Origin: an uncultured Bacilli bacterium
Lineage (GTDB): Bacteria; Bacillota_I; Bacilli_A; RF39; UBA660
Assembly (NCBI GenBank): GCA_947598285.1
Contig: CANQFE010000005.1
Span: 1 to 44,576, forward strand
Direction: 5' to 3'
DNA: 44,576 nucleotides
Shown one piece after another: positions 1 to 9,062 of this stretch. The position numbers and the translations under genes are program-made. The notes under the pieces are model-generated. The model was not told where the DNA came from and made no database searches. It saw only the letters and a program-made list of their open reading frames with translations. How positions within the stretch are numbered: the stretch's first letter is position 1; every line of letters begins with the position of its first letter.

Positions 1-310
1 TACGTAAAATTTTTTCAATAAAGCGAGATAGCTTTCTTTTTAACTTGACGTTTTTTTGTAAAATAGAGGCCAAAACAAATCCAAGACAAAGAACAAAAAG
101 AAAATAAATATGAACGACTCCATCATTAATTCGATATAAAAGAAGAACATAAAGTAAAACCACATCTAAAATATAAAGAAAAGTAATAAAATACTGAAAA
201 AGAAGAGGATACTTTTTACAGATAAGATAATGAAAGCAAGTACAAAAGAAAAAAAGAAAACCAAAAAGAAAGGAAAAGAAAAAAGAAATTAATTGAACCT
301 TTTCATCCAT
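1..310 (-). CDS. yabQ: YabQ-like spore cortex membrane protein (partial, runs off window start)
   Basis: Not in ORF track. Minus-strand ATG at 310 overlaps the yabP stop (TAATG); reads MDEKVQLISFFFSFLFGFLFFFCTCFHYLICKKYPLLFQYFITFLYILDVVLLY..., multi-TM, and position directly after yabP fits YabQ. Confidence 0.65.
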   Translation of the reverse strand, partial: MDEKVQLISFFFSFLFGFLFFFCTCFHYLICKKYPLLFQYFITFLYILDVVLLYVLLLYRINDGVVHIYFLFVLCLGFVLASILQKNVKLKRKLSRFIEKILR

Positions 311-603
311 TATTTAAACAACTTTGCCAAAAAAGATTCATCTTTTTCTTTCCCTTTTGAATTTTCAAGATATTGATAACTATTAATTTTCCCTTTAATA
401 CGTACATGCCCATCATGTGTATCCAAATTTAAAATCTCAAGGCCACTTCCTTTTAAAAGCAAAGGTCCCATTGTTGTTTCTAATAAGAATTCTTCATGAT
501 CAAAACTACTAATTTTTTTGACTCCAGTTAAATAAATCTCTCTTCGATCTACTATTTTTACTTCATGATTACTTGCTACCAACTCCATATTTGCTTGTTC
601 CAT
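310..603 (-). CDS. yabP: Sporulation protein YabP
   Basis: 97 aa YabP-like sequence (NHEVKIVDRREIYLTGVKKISSFDHEEFLLET..G.LLLKGSGLEI); adjacent to yabQ-like ORF. Confidence 0.8.
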   Translation of the reverse strand: MEQANMELVASNHEVKIVDRREIYLTGVKKISSFDHEEFLLETTMGPLLLKGSGLEILNLDTHDGHVRIKGKINSYQYLENSKGKEKDESFLAKLFK

Positions 604-704
604 ATCATTTCACCTATCAAAATTTTATGAACAAAAATCCCAAAATAGAACTTGCAGAATAAAAAGAGCTATGCTAAAATAAAAAACCAGGAAAAGAGGG
701 CTTT

Positions 705-1310
705 ATGAAAAACATCAATTTTGAAGACGATATTGAAGAAATGATTGAACTAATAGAAGAAGATACATCTTTAAATGGCTTTTTTGATCTTTTATGGGAA
801 GAAATAAAAACAAGCTGGATTGGATTTTGCCTATCTACCCCTATCATGCTTTTTTTCCCAAATCTCATAACTCAAATATTAACCTCTTTATTTTTAGCTG
901 GAATTCTATTCAAAGCAGGATTAACTACTTATTCATTTATCGTAGTCTATTTAGGAAAAAAAGCAGCGAAATATCAACTAAAAAATTTGATGCCTCTTTT
1001 AACTTCTAAACAAGAAAACATTCCCACCGAAAATTTAATCAATTCTGTCCGAATTAAAGAAATTTTTACTCAAGAATTTAAACAAAAAGAAGAATGTTTC
1101 CCACCTTACAATGCTCTTGAAAACAACTATTTTTATTTCTTAGACGAAAAAGAAAAACTTCATATTTTACAACAGCAATTATATGATGAAAAGGAAGGAA
1201 GAAAAACATACTCTTATGATGATGAAGATATTTTAAATACCTACATTCCTAATGAAGTTTATCAAAAATTAAAATTAACTTATCAAAATTTACCAAAGAA
1301 AAAATTCTAG
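705..1310 (+). CDS. Hypothetical protein with two predicted TM helices
   Basis: 201 aa ORF, hydrophobic stretch roughly residues 36-85, no family recognised. Confidence 0.6.
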   Translation: MKNINFEDDIEEMIELIEEDTSLNGFFDLLWEEIKTSWIGFCLSTPIMLFFPNLITQILTSLFLAGILFKAGLTTYSFIVVYLGKKAAKYQLKNLMPLLTSKQENIPTENLINSVRIKEIFTQEFKQKEECFPPYNALENNYFYFLDEKEKLHILQQQLYDEKEGRKTYSYDDEDILNTYIPNEVYQKLKLTYQNLPKKKF

Positions 1311-1332
1311 GAATTCCTAGAACTTTTTTTTA
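1302..1332. terminator. Rho-independent terminator at end of 201 aa ORF
   Basis: Perfect palindrome TTCTAGGAATTCCTAGAA (1305-1322) followed by T-run. Confidence 0.7.
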
Positions 1333-1599
1333 CTCTTCTGAAGCTTTATTGTACTCTTCAAGAATCGCGTCAGTAAATTTACTTCTTACATCTGGATTAA
1401 TGGGATGACAAACATCTTTGTATTCCCCAGTAGCAGTTTTTCTACTAGGCATAGCAATGAATAAACCGTTGTCTCCTTCAATAATTCTGATATCATGAAT
1501 CGCAAAAGCATTATCTAATAATACAGATGCAATTCCTCTCAATCTTGAATTTTCTTTCGTAATTTTACGAACGCTTACTGATGTAATTTCCATATACAA
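1330..1599 (-). CDS. spoVG: Septation/sporulation regulator SpoVG
   Basis: MEITSVSVRKI...LRGIASVLLDNAFAIHDIRIIEGDNGLFIAMPSRKTATGEYKDVCHPI is classic SpoVG. Confidence 0.95.
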   Translation of the reverse strand: MYMEITSVSVRKITKENSRLRGIASVLLDNAFAIHDIRIIEGDNGLFIAMPSRKTATGEYKDVCHPINPDVRSKFTDAILEEYNKASEE

Positions 1600-1668
1600 C
1601 TCCTCCTAAAGTTAAATTGTTAACTTCTAATTATATTTTAAACCAACAAAGAAAAGTTTTCAAGTCTT

Positions 1669-1881
1669 TTACGCAAGTTTTACTACAACATCTCCGATTA
1701 TCACATCAGAATAATTAAAACTTTTTTCAACACCATTCACTAAAACCGTAAAAACATAAGGATACACTCCTGAAACAACTCCATAATATTCAAAATTTTT
1801 ATTACGCATGCCAAAGACACTAACAGAAACTTCTTTGTTCAAATATCCTTTTATTTTATCTCTAACGATATCTAAATTCAT
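1669..1881 (-). CDS. veg: Veg family protein
   Basis: 70 aa, Veg-like, located next to yabG as in Bacillus. Confidence 0.85.
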   Translation of the reverse strand: MNLDIVRDKIKGYLNKEVSVSVFGMRNKNFEYYGVVSGVYPYVFTVLVNGVEKSFNYSDVIIGDVVVKLA

Positions 1882-1888
1882 ACTCCTC

Positions 1889-2668
1889 CTATCTTGGGAA
1901 GCCTACATACATCATACCATGACTAATAATCCCGCCCATTCCATTCGCTCCATATTTTGTTTTAGCAAGCAATGAAACTAAATCAATTTCTTTCCCTCGT
2001 TCACTCATTGCCAAAACAGTCGCGATAATCGCTGGATCTAAAGCATGAATATTGACCCGTTTTGGAGAACTTGCAAAATTTGCACCAGCTCTGATTAACT
2101 CTTCATAATGACTTTGACAAGCACCTGCAATAATGACTAACTTTTCATGACTCTTTTCATATTTACGAGCTTCTTTCACAGCTTTTACAAAATTTTCCGT
2201 ATTTTTATAATTTTTAATATCTTCCTTTGGCCCTTTTTTAGGATAATAGGCATCATGTCCAGTAATAATGACAATATCTGGCTGATACTCTTTTAACAAA
2301 CTTCGAATGTTACCAGCAACTTCACTTTCTTTCAATTTTTTACCAACAGCCATAACTTTATGATTTTGATAAAATCTTAAACATCGATTTAAATAATCTT
2401 CATCTGCATCAATATGCAACACTTTTCCTGGCAAATAAAAAAAATCGCTTCGCTCATCTTTGAAAAGATCTAAAACTTCATCCTCTTCTTCTCGTAAAGT
2501 TTCTTCATAAAGAACCAAATCTTCTAAAGGGGCATCAGCATAAAGTCTTACTTGCACACCTTTTAAATAGGCTACTTGTCCTTTAATACTGAGTATCTTA
2601 AAGACAACATCATGATGATATTTAATTCTTGTAACGAAGTCTCCTACTTGGGGATTCATAAGCTTCAC
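1889..2668 (-). CDS. yabG: Sporulation peptidase YabG
   Basis: 259 aa with YabG features (PDIVIITGHDAYY, ACQSHYEELIRAGANFASSPKRVNIHALDP). Confidence 0.9.
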   Translation of the reverse strand: MKLMNPQVGDFVTRIKYHHDVVFKILSIKGQVAYLKGVQVRLYADAPLEDLVLYEETLREEEDEVLDLFKDERSDFFYLPGKVLHIDADEDYLNRCLRFYQNHKVMAVGKKLKESEVAGNIRSLLKEYQPDIVIITGHDAYYPKKGPKEDIKNYKNTENFVKAVKEARKYEKSHEKLVIIAGACQSHYEELIRAGANFASSPKRVNIHALDPAIIATVLAMSERGKEIDLVSLLAKTKYGANGMGGIISHGMMYVGFPR

Positions 2669-2725
2669 CTAAAAAAGTATATGAAAAAAAACAAGATATT
2701 TGACTAGAAAAAAGAAAAGAAAAAA

Positions 2726-3499
2726 TTAAAATTTCAAGAACAATTTTACAAAATCATCATAGCAAAGTTCTTCAGCACGTAAAGAATCACTGAATCCATT
2801 TTCGCGATAAAAATCACTTAATATTTGAAGATCATAGCCTTTTAAATTATTCTTTAATGTTTTTCTTTTCATATGAAAAGCTTGTTTTAAAAATGTTTGA
2901 AACTTAAGAAAATCAAGAGGATAAATATTTTCTTTTTTAGTAAAACGCACTACTGCACTAGTAACCTTAGGAGAAGGCTCAAAAGAAGTAGACGGTACAT
3001 CAAATAAATATTCTATTTGAAAAAAATGTTGCAAGAAAACCGTAAAATATCCATAATCCTTTGTTTTTGATGAAGCACAAAAACGAAGAGCAACTTCCTT
3101 TTGAACAAGTAAAGTCATTCCATCTACAACTTCTTGATTTAAAATATGTTCAACAATTGGAGTAGTAATATAATAAGGAATATTCGCGATGACATAAACA
3201 TTTTGATAATGATACGGAAAATCTTTCTTAAAATTTCTTTTCAAAAAATCATCATAGATAAGAAAAGTACGAGGACTTTTATAAACATTCAAAAATTTTT
3301 CCATCCTCTTATCAATTTCATAACAAAGCAAAAAAGCCGGTTTTTTGACTAAATACTTTGTTAAAGCTCCCATTCCTGGACCTATTTCAATTAACAAATC
3401 TTTACTTGTAACTTCAAAACTATTGGCAATGAAATTCAATACTTTTTCATCTTTTAAAAAATTTTGTCCTAAACTTTTCTTAGCAATCATTTCTTTCAA
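2726..3499 (-). CDS. rsmA: 16S rRNA dimethyladenosine transferase
   Basis: KKSLGQNFLKDE, IEIGPGMGALT, NIPYYITTPI motifs. Confidence 0.95.
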   Translation of the reverse strand: MKEMIAKKSLGQNFLKDEKVLNFIANSFEVTSKDLLIEIGPGMGALTKYLVKKPAFLLCYEIDKRMEKFLNVYKSPRTFLIYDDFLKRNFKKDFPYHYQNVYVIANIPYYITTPIVEHILNQEVVDGMTLLVQKEVALRFCASSKTKDYGYFTVFLQHFFQIEYLFDVPSTSFEPSPKVTSAVVRFTKKENIYPLDFLKFQTFLKQAFHMKRKTLKNNLKGYDLQILSDFYRENGFSDSLRAEELCYDDFVKLFLKF

Positions 3500-3534
3500 C
3501 CTTTTTCCTTAGTTGTAATATAGCATATTTAAAA

Positions 3535-3562
3535 AGAAAAAAAAAGACTCTAACGAGTCCAA
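3535..3562 (-). terminator. Rho-independent terminator overlapping end of the 3D-domain gene
   Basis: Minus strand GGACTCGTTAGAGTC followed by T8; the stop codon lies in the hairpin. Confidence 0.6.
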
Positions 3563-4086
3563 CCTACTCTTAAAACATCATAACTTGTTGTTGTTCTTCC
3601 CGCAAATTGATTCGCGTAATCTTCACTTTCCATGAGTAAATCTAAATCATTTCCTAACACTCCTCGATCCAAAACAATCGCGACAATTGGTTCCGAAGAA
3701 ACATGAGGAAGTTGAAAACGAACAATTGAGCCACAGGAAAGATTTTTACTAGAGGCAACAATTCGAACCGTGCCATAATCACTATCAGGATAAGTTGTCT
3801 TACCATCTTTTACATAATAGCTAGGTTTACAAGCAAGTGTCCCACCACATAAAGGACAATCCGCCCCATATCCTGTAATGTCACCCGTAAACGTATCTCT
3901 AGCGCGATAAAGATCATTTTTAATATCCTCTTCTAATTTCAAAGCCATCGTTGTTAAATTAACAACTCGATTACTTGCTAAATTAGAAACACTTGTATAA
4001 CTACGAGTCGGATTAATATTAGCCATAAAAACAACTAATAATAAAATAAAAATTTGTAAAGGTAAAAAAAGGAATTTTAATTTCAT
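3550..4086 (-). CDS. 3D-domain protein (YabE/YuiC-like), secreted
   Basis: N-terminal hydrophobic leader, FTGDITGYGADCPLCGGTLACKP..., C-terminal 3D-type motif (VLDRGVLGNDLDLLM); synteny with yabE. Confidence 0.75.
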   Translation of the reverse strand: MKLKFLFLPLQIFILLLVVFMANINPTRSYTSVSNLASNRVVNLTTMALKLEEDIKNDLYRARDTFTGDITGYGADCPLCGGTLACKPSYYVKDGKTTYPDSDYGTVRIVASSKNLSCGSIVRFQLPHVSSEPIVAIVLDRGVLGNDLDLLMESEDYANQFAGRTTTSYDVLRVGWTR

Positions 4087-4123
4087 TAGGTATCACCTTA
4101 CAAGAACATCATAGCACAAATAC

Positions 4124-4876
4124 CTAGAGTTTGTCAAAAATCTCTTTAATATTTCGGTTGGTAATTTCTGCTATCTCTTCTAAAGTTTTTCCCGATATTT
4201 CACAAAGAAAATTAGCAATATTCCAAACATAACTTGGTTCATTTCTTTTGCCACGATAAGGATGCGGAGTTAAAAAAGGACTATCAGTTTCCAAAACAAT
4301 TCCTTCTAAAATTTCAGGAATAATTTCTTTTAAATGACTATTTTGAAACGTCACAACTCCATTAATCCCTAATTTATATCCCATTTTCAAATAGATTCTC
4401 GCAACTTCTAAACTTCCCGAAAAAGAATGAATTACACCTTTTACATCAGGATATTCTTTTAAAACACAAATGGTATCTTCAGTCGCTTCTCGCGAATGGA
4501 TCACCACTGGTAAATGATACTTTCTTGCCAATTCCATCTGTTTTCGAAACAGAAGAATCTGAGCCTCTTTATTTTCTTTCGTATAATGATAATCTAACCC
4601 AATCTCACCAATTGCAATAATTTTTGAATCATTGAAATGCTGTTCAAGAAAACAAAGATTCTCTTCTTGATAATGATCTACTTCTTCGGGATGAATTCCT
4701 ATACAACCATAAACAAAAGAATACTTATCAATTGTTTCGATGACTTCTTCATTAGAGTCTTGAGAAGAACCTGCAAGAAAAAAGCGAGAAACATGATTAT
4801 TTTTCGCATTTTCAAAAATTTCATTTAGATTTTCATAGTATTCATGATAAACATGACAATGTGTATCAGTAAACAT
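4124..4876 (-). CDS. tatD: TatD family metal-dependent hydrolase
   Basis: MFTDTHCHVYHEYY, GEIGLDYHY, HSREA, HSFSGS, LETDSPFLTP motifs. Confidence 0.95.
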   Translation of the reverse strand: MFTDTHCHVYHEYYENLNEIFENAKNNHVSRFFLAGSSQDSNEEVIETIDKYSFVYGCIGIHPEEVDHYQEENLCFLEQHFNDSKIIAIGEIGLDYHYTKENKEAQILLFRKQMELARKYHLPVVIHSREATEDTICVLKEYPDVKGVIHSFSGSLEVARIYLKMGYKLGINGVVTFQNSHLKEIIPEILEGIVLETDSPFLTPHPYRGKRNEPSYVWNIANFLCEISGKTLEEIAEITNRNIKEIFDKL

Positions 4877-4886
4877 ATATTATCCT

Positions 4887-6138
4887 TTACTTGATTTTTG
4901 AAGATATTCCAGAAGAAACATGATTTTTTGCATATTCTTTAAGACTATCACCAATATTTTTTAAAGATTCATAAGTAATTCCTGTTCCTTCATTTGTATT
5001 TTGAGAAGGTCTTGGACTTCCAGTTACAGATTCCCACGTAGGTGCTTTTCCATCAGGATATTCCATTTTTTTAAAATCTCCTGCTGATGCAAAATCATTT
5101 ACATTAGAACTAGAAAGTACACTTTTTTCAACATTAGGCTTATGAATTTGATCAAAAGTAGCATCCATAACTCCAGGTTTCTCTGGATTAAAATGCACTC
5201 CTTCGTTTTCTCTTACTGCATCCATTACATTTTGAGAATAAGAACTTTTTGAAGTTTCAGTAGAAGAAACATGAGATGATGAGGATGAAGTTTGAGTTGT
5301 TTTCGATGCTGAGCTAGGGTATCTCTCCACCTGGTCCAGCTGTATTTCCAGGTTGAAGTGGTGTTTCAGAAGGACTTGCTGGGGGGGGACTTTCTGTACT
5401 TTCTGATGAAACATATCCAGGTCCAACTCCTGTACTAGTAGAAGATGAAGGTCCTTCACCACTTGACATATTAGAAGGTCCTTCTGTACGATCCATTCCT
5501 TGAGCTGCTGCAGCTGCTTGGGAAATATTACTAATACAAATATCTAATGCTTCAAATACTTTTGTCATATTTGTATTTACAGTTGCTTCTAAGTTTTCTC
5601 TTGCACTGTTTGCTGCTTCTCCATCCCAGATTTTTCTGCCACTTCCAAGTTCACGAATCACATTAATAATTTGGCCTTTTAATTCTTCTAAAGAATTTTT
5701 TACACTTCTTAAATCTCTACCAATGGTATCAATTTCTGAATAATCATATGTAATAACCTCTTTATTAATATTTGCTTCACACGCTGCATTTAATCCTTCA
5801 TAATCTAGTTGCCCAAAACGGGATGTAACATCACTATCAGCACCTAAGTTACTAACTTCTAATCCTTCTACTTTTTGAGCAATACTTTGCATTTCCGCAG
5901 AAAATGCATTTCCAAAATTGTTTGTAAAATTAATTAATGCTTGATGAGCTTCTTGAAAATTTTTAAAATTTTGATAAGCTGCTGCACCAGTCCAAACATT
6001 TGGTTGAGAAAGTCTTTCCATTAATACATTAAAGGTAACAGACTGTCCCTTCACACTTCCAGGTCCATGAGTTAAAAGATTTACTACTTGAGTTGACCAA
6101 GTTCTCATTGCATCTGGATCATAAACAAAACTTGCCAT
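4887..6138 (-). CDS. T7SS-associated protein with two WXG100-like halves and a Ser/Pro-rich C-terminal extension; reading frame split by a +1 shift (two ORFs 5314-6138 and 4887-5462)
   Basis: ORF 1 has NVWTGAAAYQNF and RKIWDGEAANSAREN (two W-x-G turns) and ends GPGGEIP-TAG at 5314; coding-like codon usage resumes in the +1 frame as SSASKTTQTSSSSSHV...; predicted fusion 416 aa. Confidence 0.65.
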
Positions 6139-6219
6139 ATTTTAGCCTCTACTTTCTAGAATAAGAATAACACAAAAAAAGCGAAAAAAAAAGAAGTTTT
6201 ACACTTCACTTGACAGATG

Positions 6220-6513
6220 CTAAAAATTGATAGATTTTGAAGCAAATGTATTTTCTAATTGTTGATACATATCACTCGCATTTTTAATATAATTTCCATA
6301 TTCATCTAAAGATTGGCAAAACTTTTCAATCTGTGGATAATATTCTTTTTCCATTTTTTGGGAAAAACTAATCGCACTGGCACCGGTCCAAGAAGCTTGT
6401 AATTCTTTCGTCGTATTTTTTAAGTCTTGATTTATTTTTTGTAAATCTTTAGAAATTCGTTCCATTTCTTCTCCTAAAGATTTCATTTCACTTTTCTCTA
6501 CCATTATTTTCAT
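6220..6513 (-). CDS. WXG100 family protein (EsxA-like)
   Basis: 97 aa helical hairpin with ASWTGASAISF and C-terminal YQQLE (Y-x-x-x-D/E). Confidence 0.85.
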   Translation of the reverse strand: MKIMVEKSEMKSLGEEMERISKDLQKINQDLKNTTKELQASWTGASAISFSQKMEKEYYPQIEKFCQSLDEYGNYIKNASDMYQQLENTFASKSINF

Positions 6514-6528
6514 AATAAAAGAAATCTC

Positions 6529-6825
6529 CTACTCTAAAGTATCAATATTTTGATAAGAAGAAGCCTCAAAATTCTTTAACCATTTCCTAAAATTTTCTCC
6601 CTCTTGATCACAATATCCTTTAAAATATACTGTTTCAATTTGATCATGAGAAAACAAACAAACTTGATCACTTTTTAAAAAACCTTCTGGATACACACAA
6701 CCATTATAGTCATACACTTTATTAATTTGATCACGATCCACAGAACAATATCCCGTAATCATGACCTTTTTTTCGCCCCCTTTTAAAAGAACGACAGAGC
6801 CAATAGGCAAAAACTTTTCTTCCAT
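6529..6825 (-). CDS. DUF4176-like T7SS-associated protein
   Basis: LPIGSVVLLKGGEKKVMITGY signature; within T7SS cluster. Confidence 0.8.
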   Translation of the reverse strand: MEEKFLPIGSVVLLKGGEKKVMITGYCSVDRDQINKVYDYNGCVYPEGFLKSDQVCLFSHDQIETVYFKGYCDQEGENFRKWLKNFEASSYQNIDTLE

Positions 6826-6866
6826 ATCTTTTCCCTACTTTCTTTATTATTATAACATGGATTCTC

Positions 6867-8066
6867 TTAAGATTGTTCTTCTTTTTTCTCTTTTACTAAA
6901 TGCTTAATGAATAGGCCTGATCCAACACCTAAAAGAAGTAAACTAGCTGCCATTGCCATATAATTCACATTGTTATTTTGAACAGGAATCTTACTAGAGA
7001 TCGAAGAAGAAATCGTGCTATTCGTAACTTCACTTAAAGACAAATTAGAAACCGAAGATAATGAAATGGCTCCATAAGAAGTTGGTAAAACATCAACATT
7101 CACTGAATGAATTGAAGAAGAAAGGTTATTGTTTAAAGATCCAACCTTTAAAGGTTCATTTTTTACTTTAGTATCAATATTTTGATAACCTTGTGACGCA
7201 AAAGAAGAAGAAAAGGATGGCGATGAAGAAATAGAGGATAATGAAGAAATCGAAGCTGAAGGAGAAAAGGAAGAGGATACAAAAGACGAACTATGAGGCT
7301 CAAAAGAAAGTTGTTGAATGGCACTAAAAACACCTGATACACTCATCGCACTAGAAGAAACGACATAATCGCCAATTTTCTGTTCACTTGAAGCAAACAA
7401 AGGAATTTTTTCAAAATGAATTTTACTAAGAAGAGAGGCTGCATCAATTCCAATTGTCGCGGAAGTAAAATGAAAAAATTCTTCCAATCTTTGCGTCATT
7501 TCAGGAATAGATAAGGAAAAATCAAAATCAATCGATTGAAAAAAGTCCATTAAAAAATCTTTTTCTTCAAAAGTAAACGGTTCTAAGAATGCTTCTAACT
7601 GACTTGGATCCTCCATCGCCGAAGAAGCCTCGCCTAAATCTTTTGGTTGCGTTTCTGAAAATGCTTGAGAATTTTTACTCACCGAAGGCGCAATAAGACT
7701 TGGCGCCAATAAAGAACTAAGAAGAATTTCTGTATGCGGTAAAGCTGGAAATTTCTGTTTAGTAAAACCAGCGAGGGCATCTTCTGTAATGGAGTTAGTT
7801 GGTGCTTGCGACAGTAATTGCTCGACTCCTTTAGCATTCTCAGAATAACTTTTCCACCATTCTAAAATTTGTTTGTATCCCGTTTCCATTTTTAAAGCTC
7901 TTTTATTTAAATTTTGAGCCATTTTTTGAACTGTGGAATCAGAGCACTGAAAAAGATACCCACTTTTTAAATGAGCATATTTTTCATTTTGAAAGTGATC
8001 CTTTAAATTTGAAAACTTTTCATATTGCTCTAATAAAACAGAAAGATCGATTACATTTTTATTCAT
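6867..8066 (-). CDS. T7SS-locus protein: N-terminal helical domain, Ser-rich stalk, C-terminal single TM with charged tail
   Basis: 399 aa; runs such as SSSFVSSSFSPSASISSLSSISSSPSFSSSF; C-term YMAMAASLLLLGVGSGLFIKHLVKEKKEEQS; no signal peptide. Confidence 0.7.
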   Translation of the reverse strand: MNKNVIDLSVLLEQYEKFSNLKDHFQNEKYAHLKSGYLFQCSDSTVQKMAQNLNKRALKMETGYKQILEWWKSYSENAKGVEQLLSQAPTNSITEDALAGFTKQKFPALPHTEILLSSLLAPSLIAPSVSKNSQAFSETQPKDLGEASSAMEDPSQLEAFLEPFTFEEKDFLMDFFQSIDFDFSLSIPEMTQRLEEFFHFTSATIGIDAASLLSKIHFEKIPLFASSEQKIGDYVVSSSAMSVSGVFSAIQQLSFEPHSSSFVSSSFSPSASISSLSSISSSPSFSSSFASQGYQNIDTKVKNEPLKVGSLNNNLSSSIHSVNVDVLPTSYGAISLSSVSNLSLSEVTNSTISSSISSKIPVQNNNVNYMAMAASLLLLGVGSGLFIKHLVKEKKEEQS

Positions 8067-8074
8067 GGTTCACC

Positions 8075-8482
8075 TCAAGAAATAGCCGCATTAATTTCTT
8101 CCACAATTTTTTGCATACTACTTAAATAACGTCTCTTATCAGCCTTTAATGATCGAATATAACTATAGTCAGGTTCGTCTTCATTTTCTTCCCGATCAAT
8201 CTTTCGCTCAATCGATAAAACTTTCTCTTTGTCATTCTGATATACTTCGATTTGATTTGCACAATAAAGAGAAAGATCAATTTCTTTTTGAAAGTCAGCA
8301 TACTCTTCAATTAATTGATACATTGCTCGATATAAAGGCGCATTAGCAGTTGTTGAAAAAACATCAGAAGAAGAAATTTTATTAAGAACTTCTTTTTCCT
8401 CATCACTCTGAAATAAGTTTTTTAATTCATTTAAATGAGAAATAAGAGATTCTACATTCACATTTCCATATAAATATTGCAT
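8075..8482 (-). CDS. Small helical T7SS-locus protein of unknown function
   Basis: 135 aa predominantly helical ORF, tightly packed between T7SS genes. Confidence 0.65.
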   Translation of the reverse strand: MQYLYGNVNVESLISHLNELKNLFQSDEEKEVLNKISSSDVFSTTANAPLYRAMYQLIEEYADFQKEIDLSLYCANQIEVYQNDKEKVLSIERKIDREENEDEPDYSYIRSLKADKRRYLSSMQKIVEEINAAIS

Positions 8483-8492
8483 AAAGACACCT

Positions 8493-8786
8493 CTATCCTA
8501 ACATCTTTTCCATCTTTTTCGTATTTTCTTCTACTTGCATTAAAAATAAAGCAATGTTTTTAATAGCGATTGTAAGTTCTTCTTTATTTTTTACAAAACG
8601 GGAAAATTCACTTTTATAATATTGATAGGCATCCCCATTCCAATGTAACTCTAATGATGCTTCTACTTTTTGCAGGGACTCCATAAGTAAATCCAATCGA
8701 TGAGCAATCTCACGATAAGTTAAAATCAATTGATCGATTTTATCATAATCAAATTGGATCATAAGCTTCCTCCTATCATCTAACAA
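8493..8786 (-). CDS. WXG100-like protein
   Basis: 97 aa helical hairpin with LELHWNGDAYQYYKSEF W-x-G turn. Start may be internal (MIQFDYDKI). Confidence 0.75.
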   Translation of the reverse strand: MLDDRRKLMIQFDYDKIDQLILTYREIAHRLDLLMESLQKVEASLELHWNGDAYQYYKSEFSRFVKNKEELTIAIKNIALFLMQVEENTKKMEKMLG

Positions 8787-8801
8787 AAGAGTAGCATAAA
8801 A

Positions 8802-9062
8802 CTAAAAGAAAAGCAATTTTTTTCCATTATTAATATGTGCCTCTTTTAAAGACAAAGTTGGGTCACAAAATGTATTTTGTTCTGTATCAAAAAGAAGATT
8901 TTGATTTGTAAGAGGAAACAATCCATTGGTAAGTTCATGAATTGAACGAGTAATCATAACAATAATATCACAAACTTTTTTATTAGGAGGCAAAAAAACT
9001 TCAAATTCTTGGCCAATCTTAACCACATAAATATGAACCAAAACTTTATTCATGATCTTCAC
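8802..9062 (-). CDS. EsaB/YukD-like ubiquitin-fold T7SS protein
   Basis: 86 aa, NKVLVHIYVVKIGQEFEVFLPPNKKVCDIIVMITRSIHELTNG resembles YukD; overlaps 3' end of essC. Confidence 0.75.
   Translation of the reverse strand: MKIMNKVLVHIYVVKIGQEFEVFLPPNKKVCDIIVMITRSIHELTNGLFPLTNQNLLFDTEQNTFCDPTLSLKEAHINNGKKLLFF

Noticed and set aside
674-868. Antisense ORF opposite the 201 aa gene
   Set aside because: Low-complexity Ser/Ile composition mirrors the plus-strand codons; the opposite strand has the better coding ORF and terminator.
5381-5388. C8 tract as the sole cause of the split T7SS ORF
   Set aside because: Codon composition downstream of the tract is coding-like in the C8 frame up to the TAG, so the frame change most likely lies at CCC-TAG rather than at the tract; kept only as a separate contingency hypothesis.
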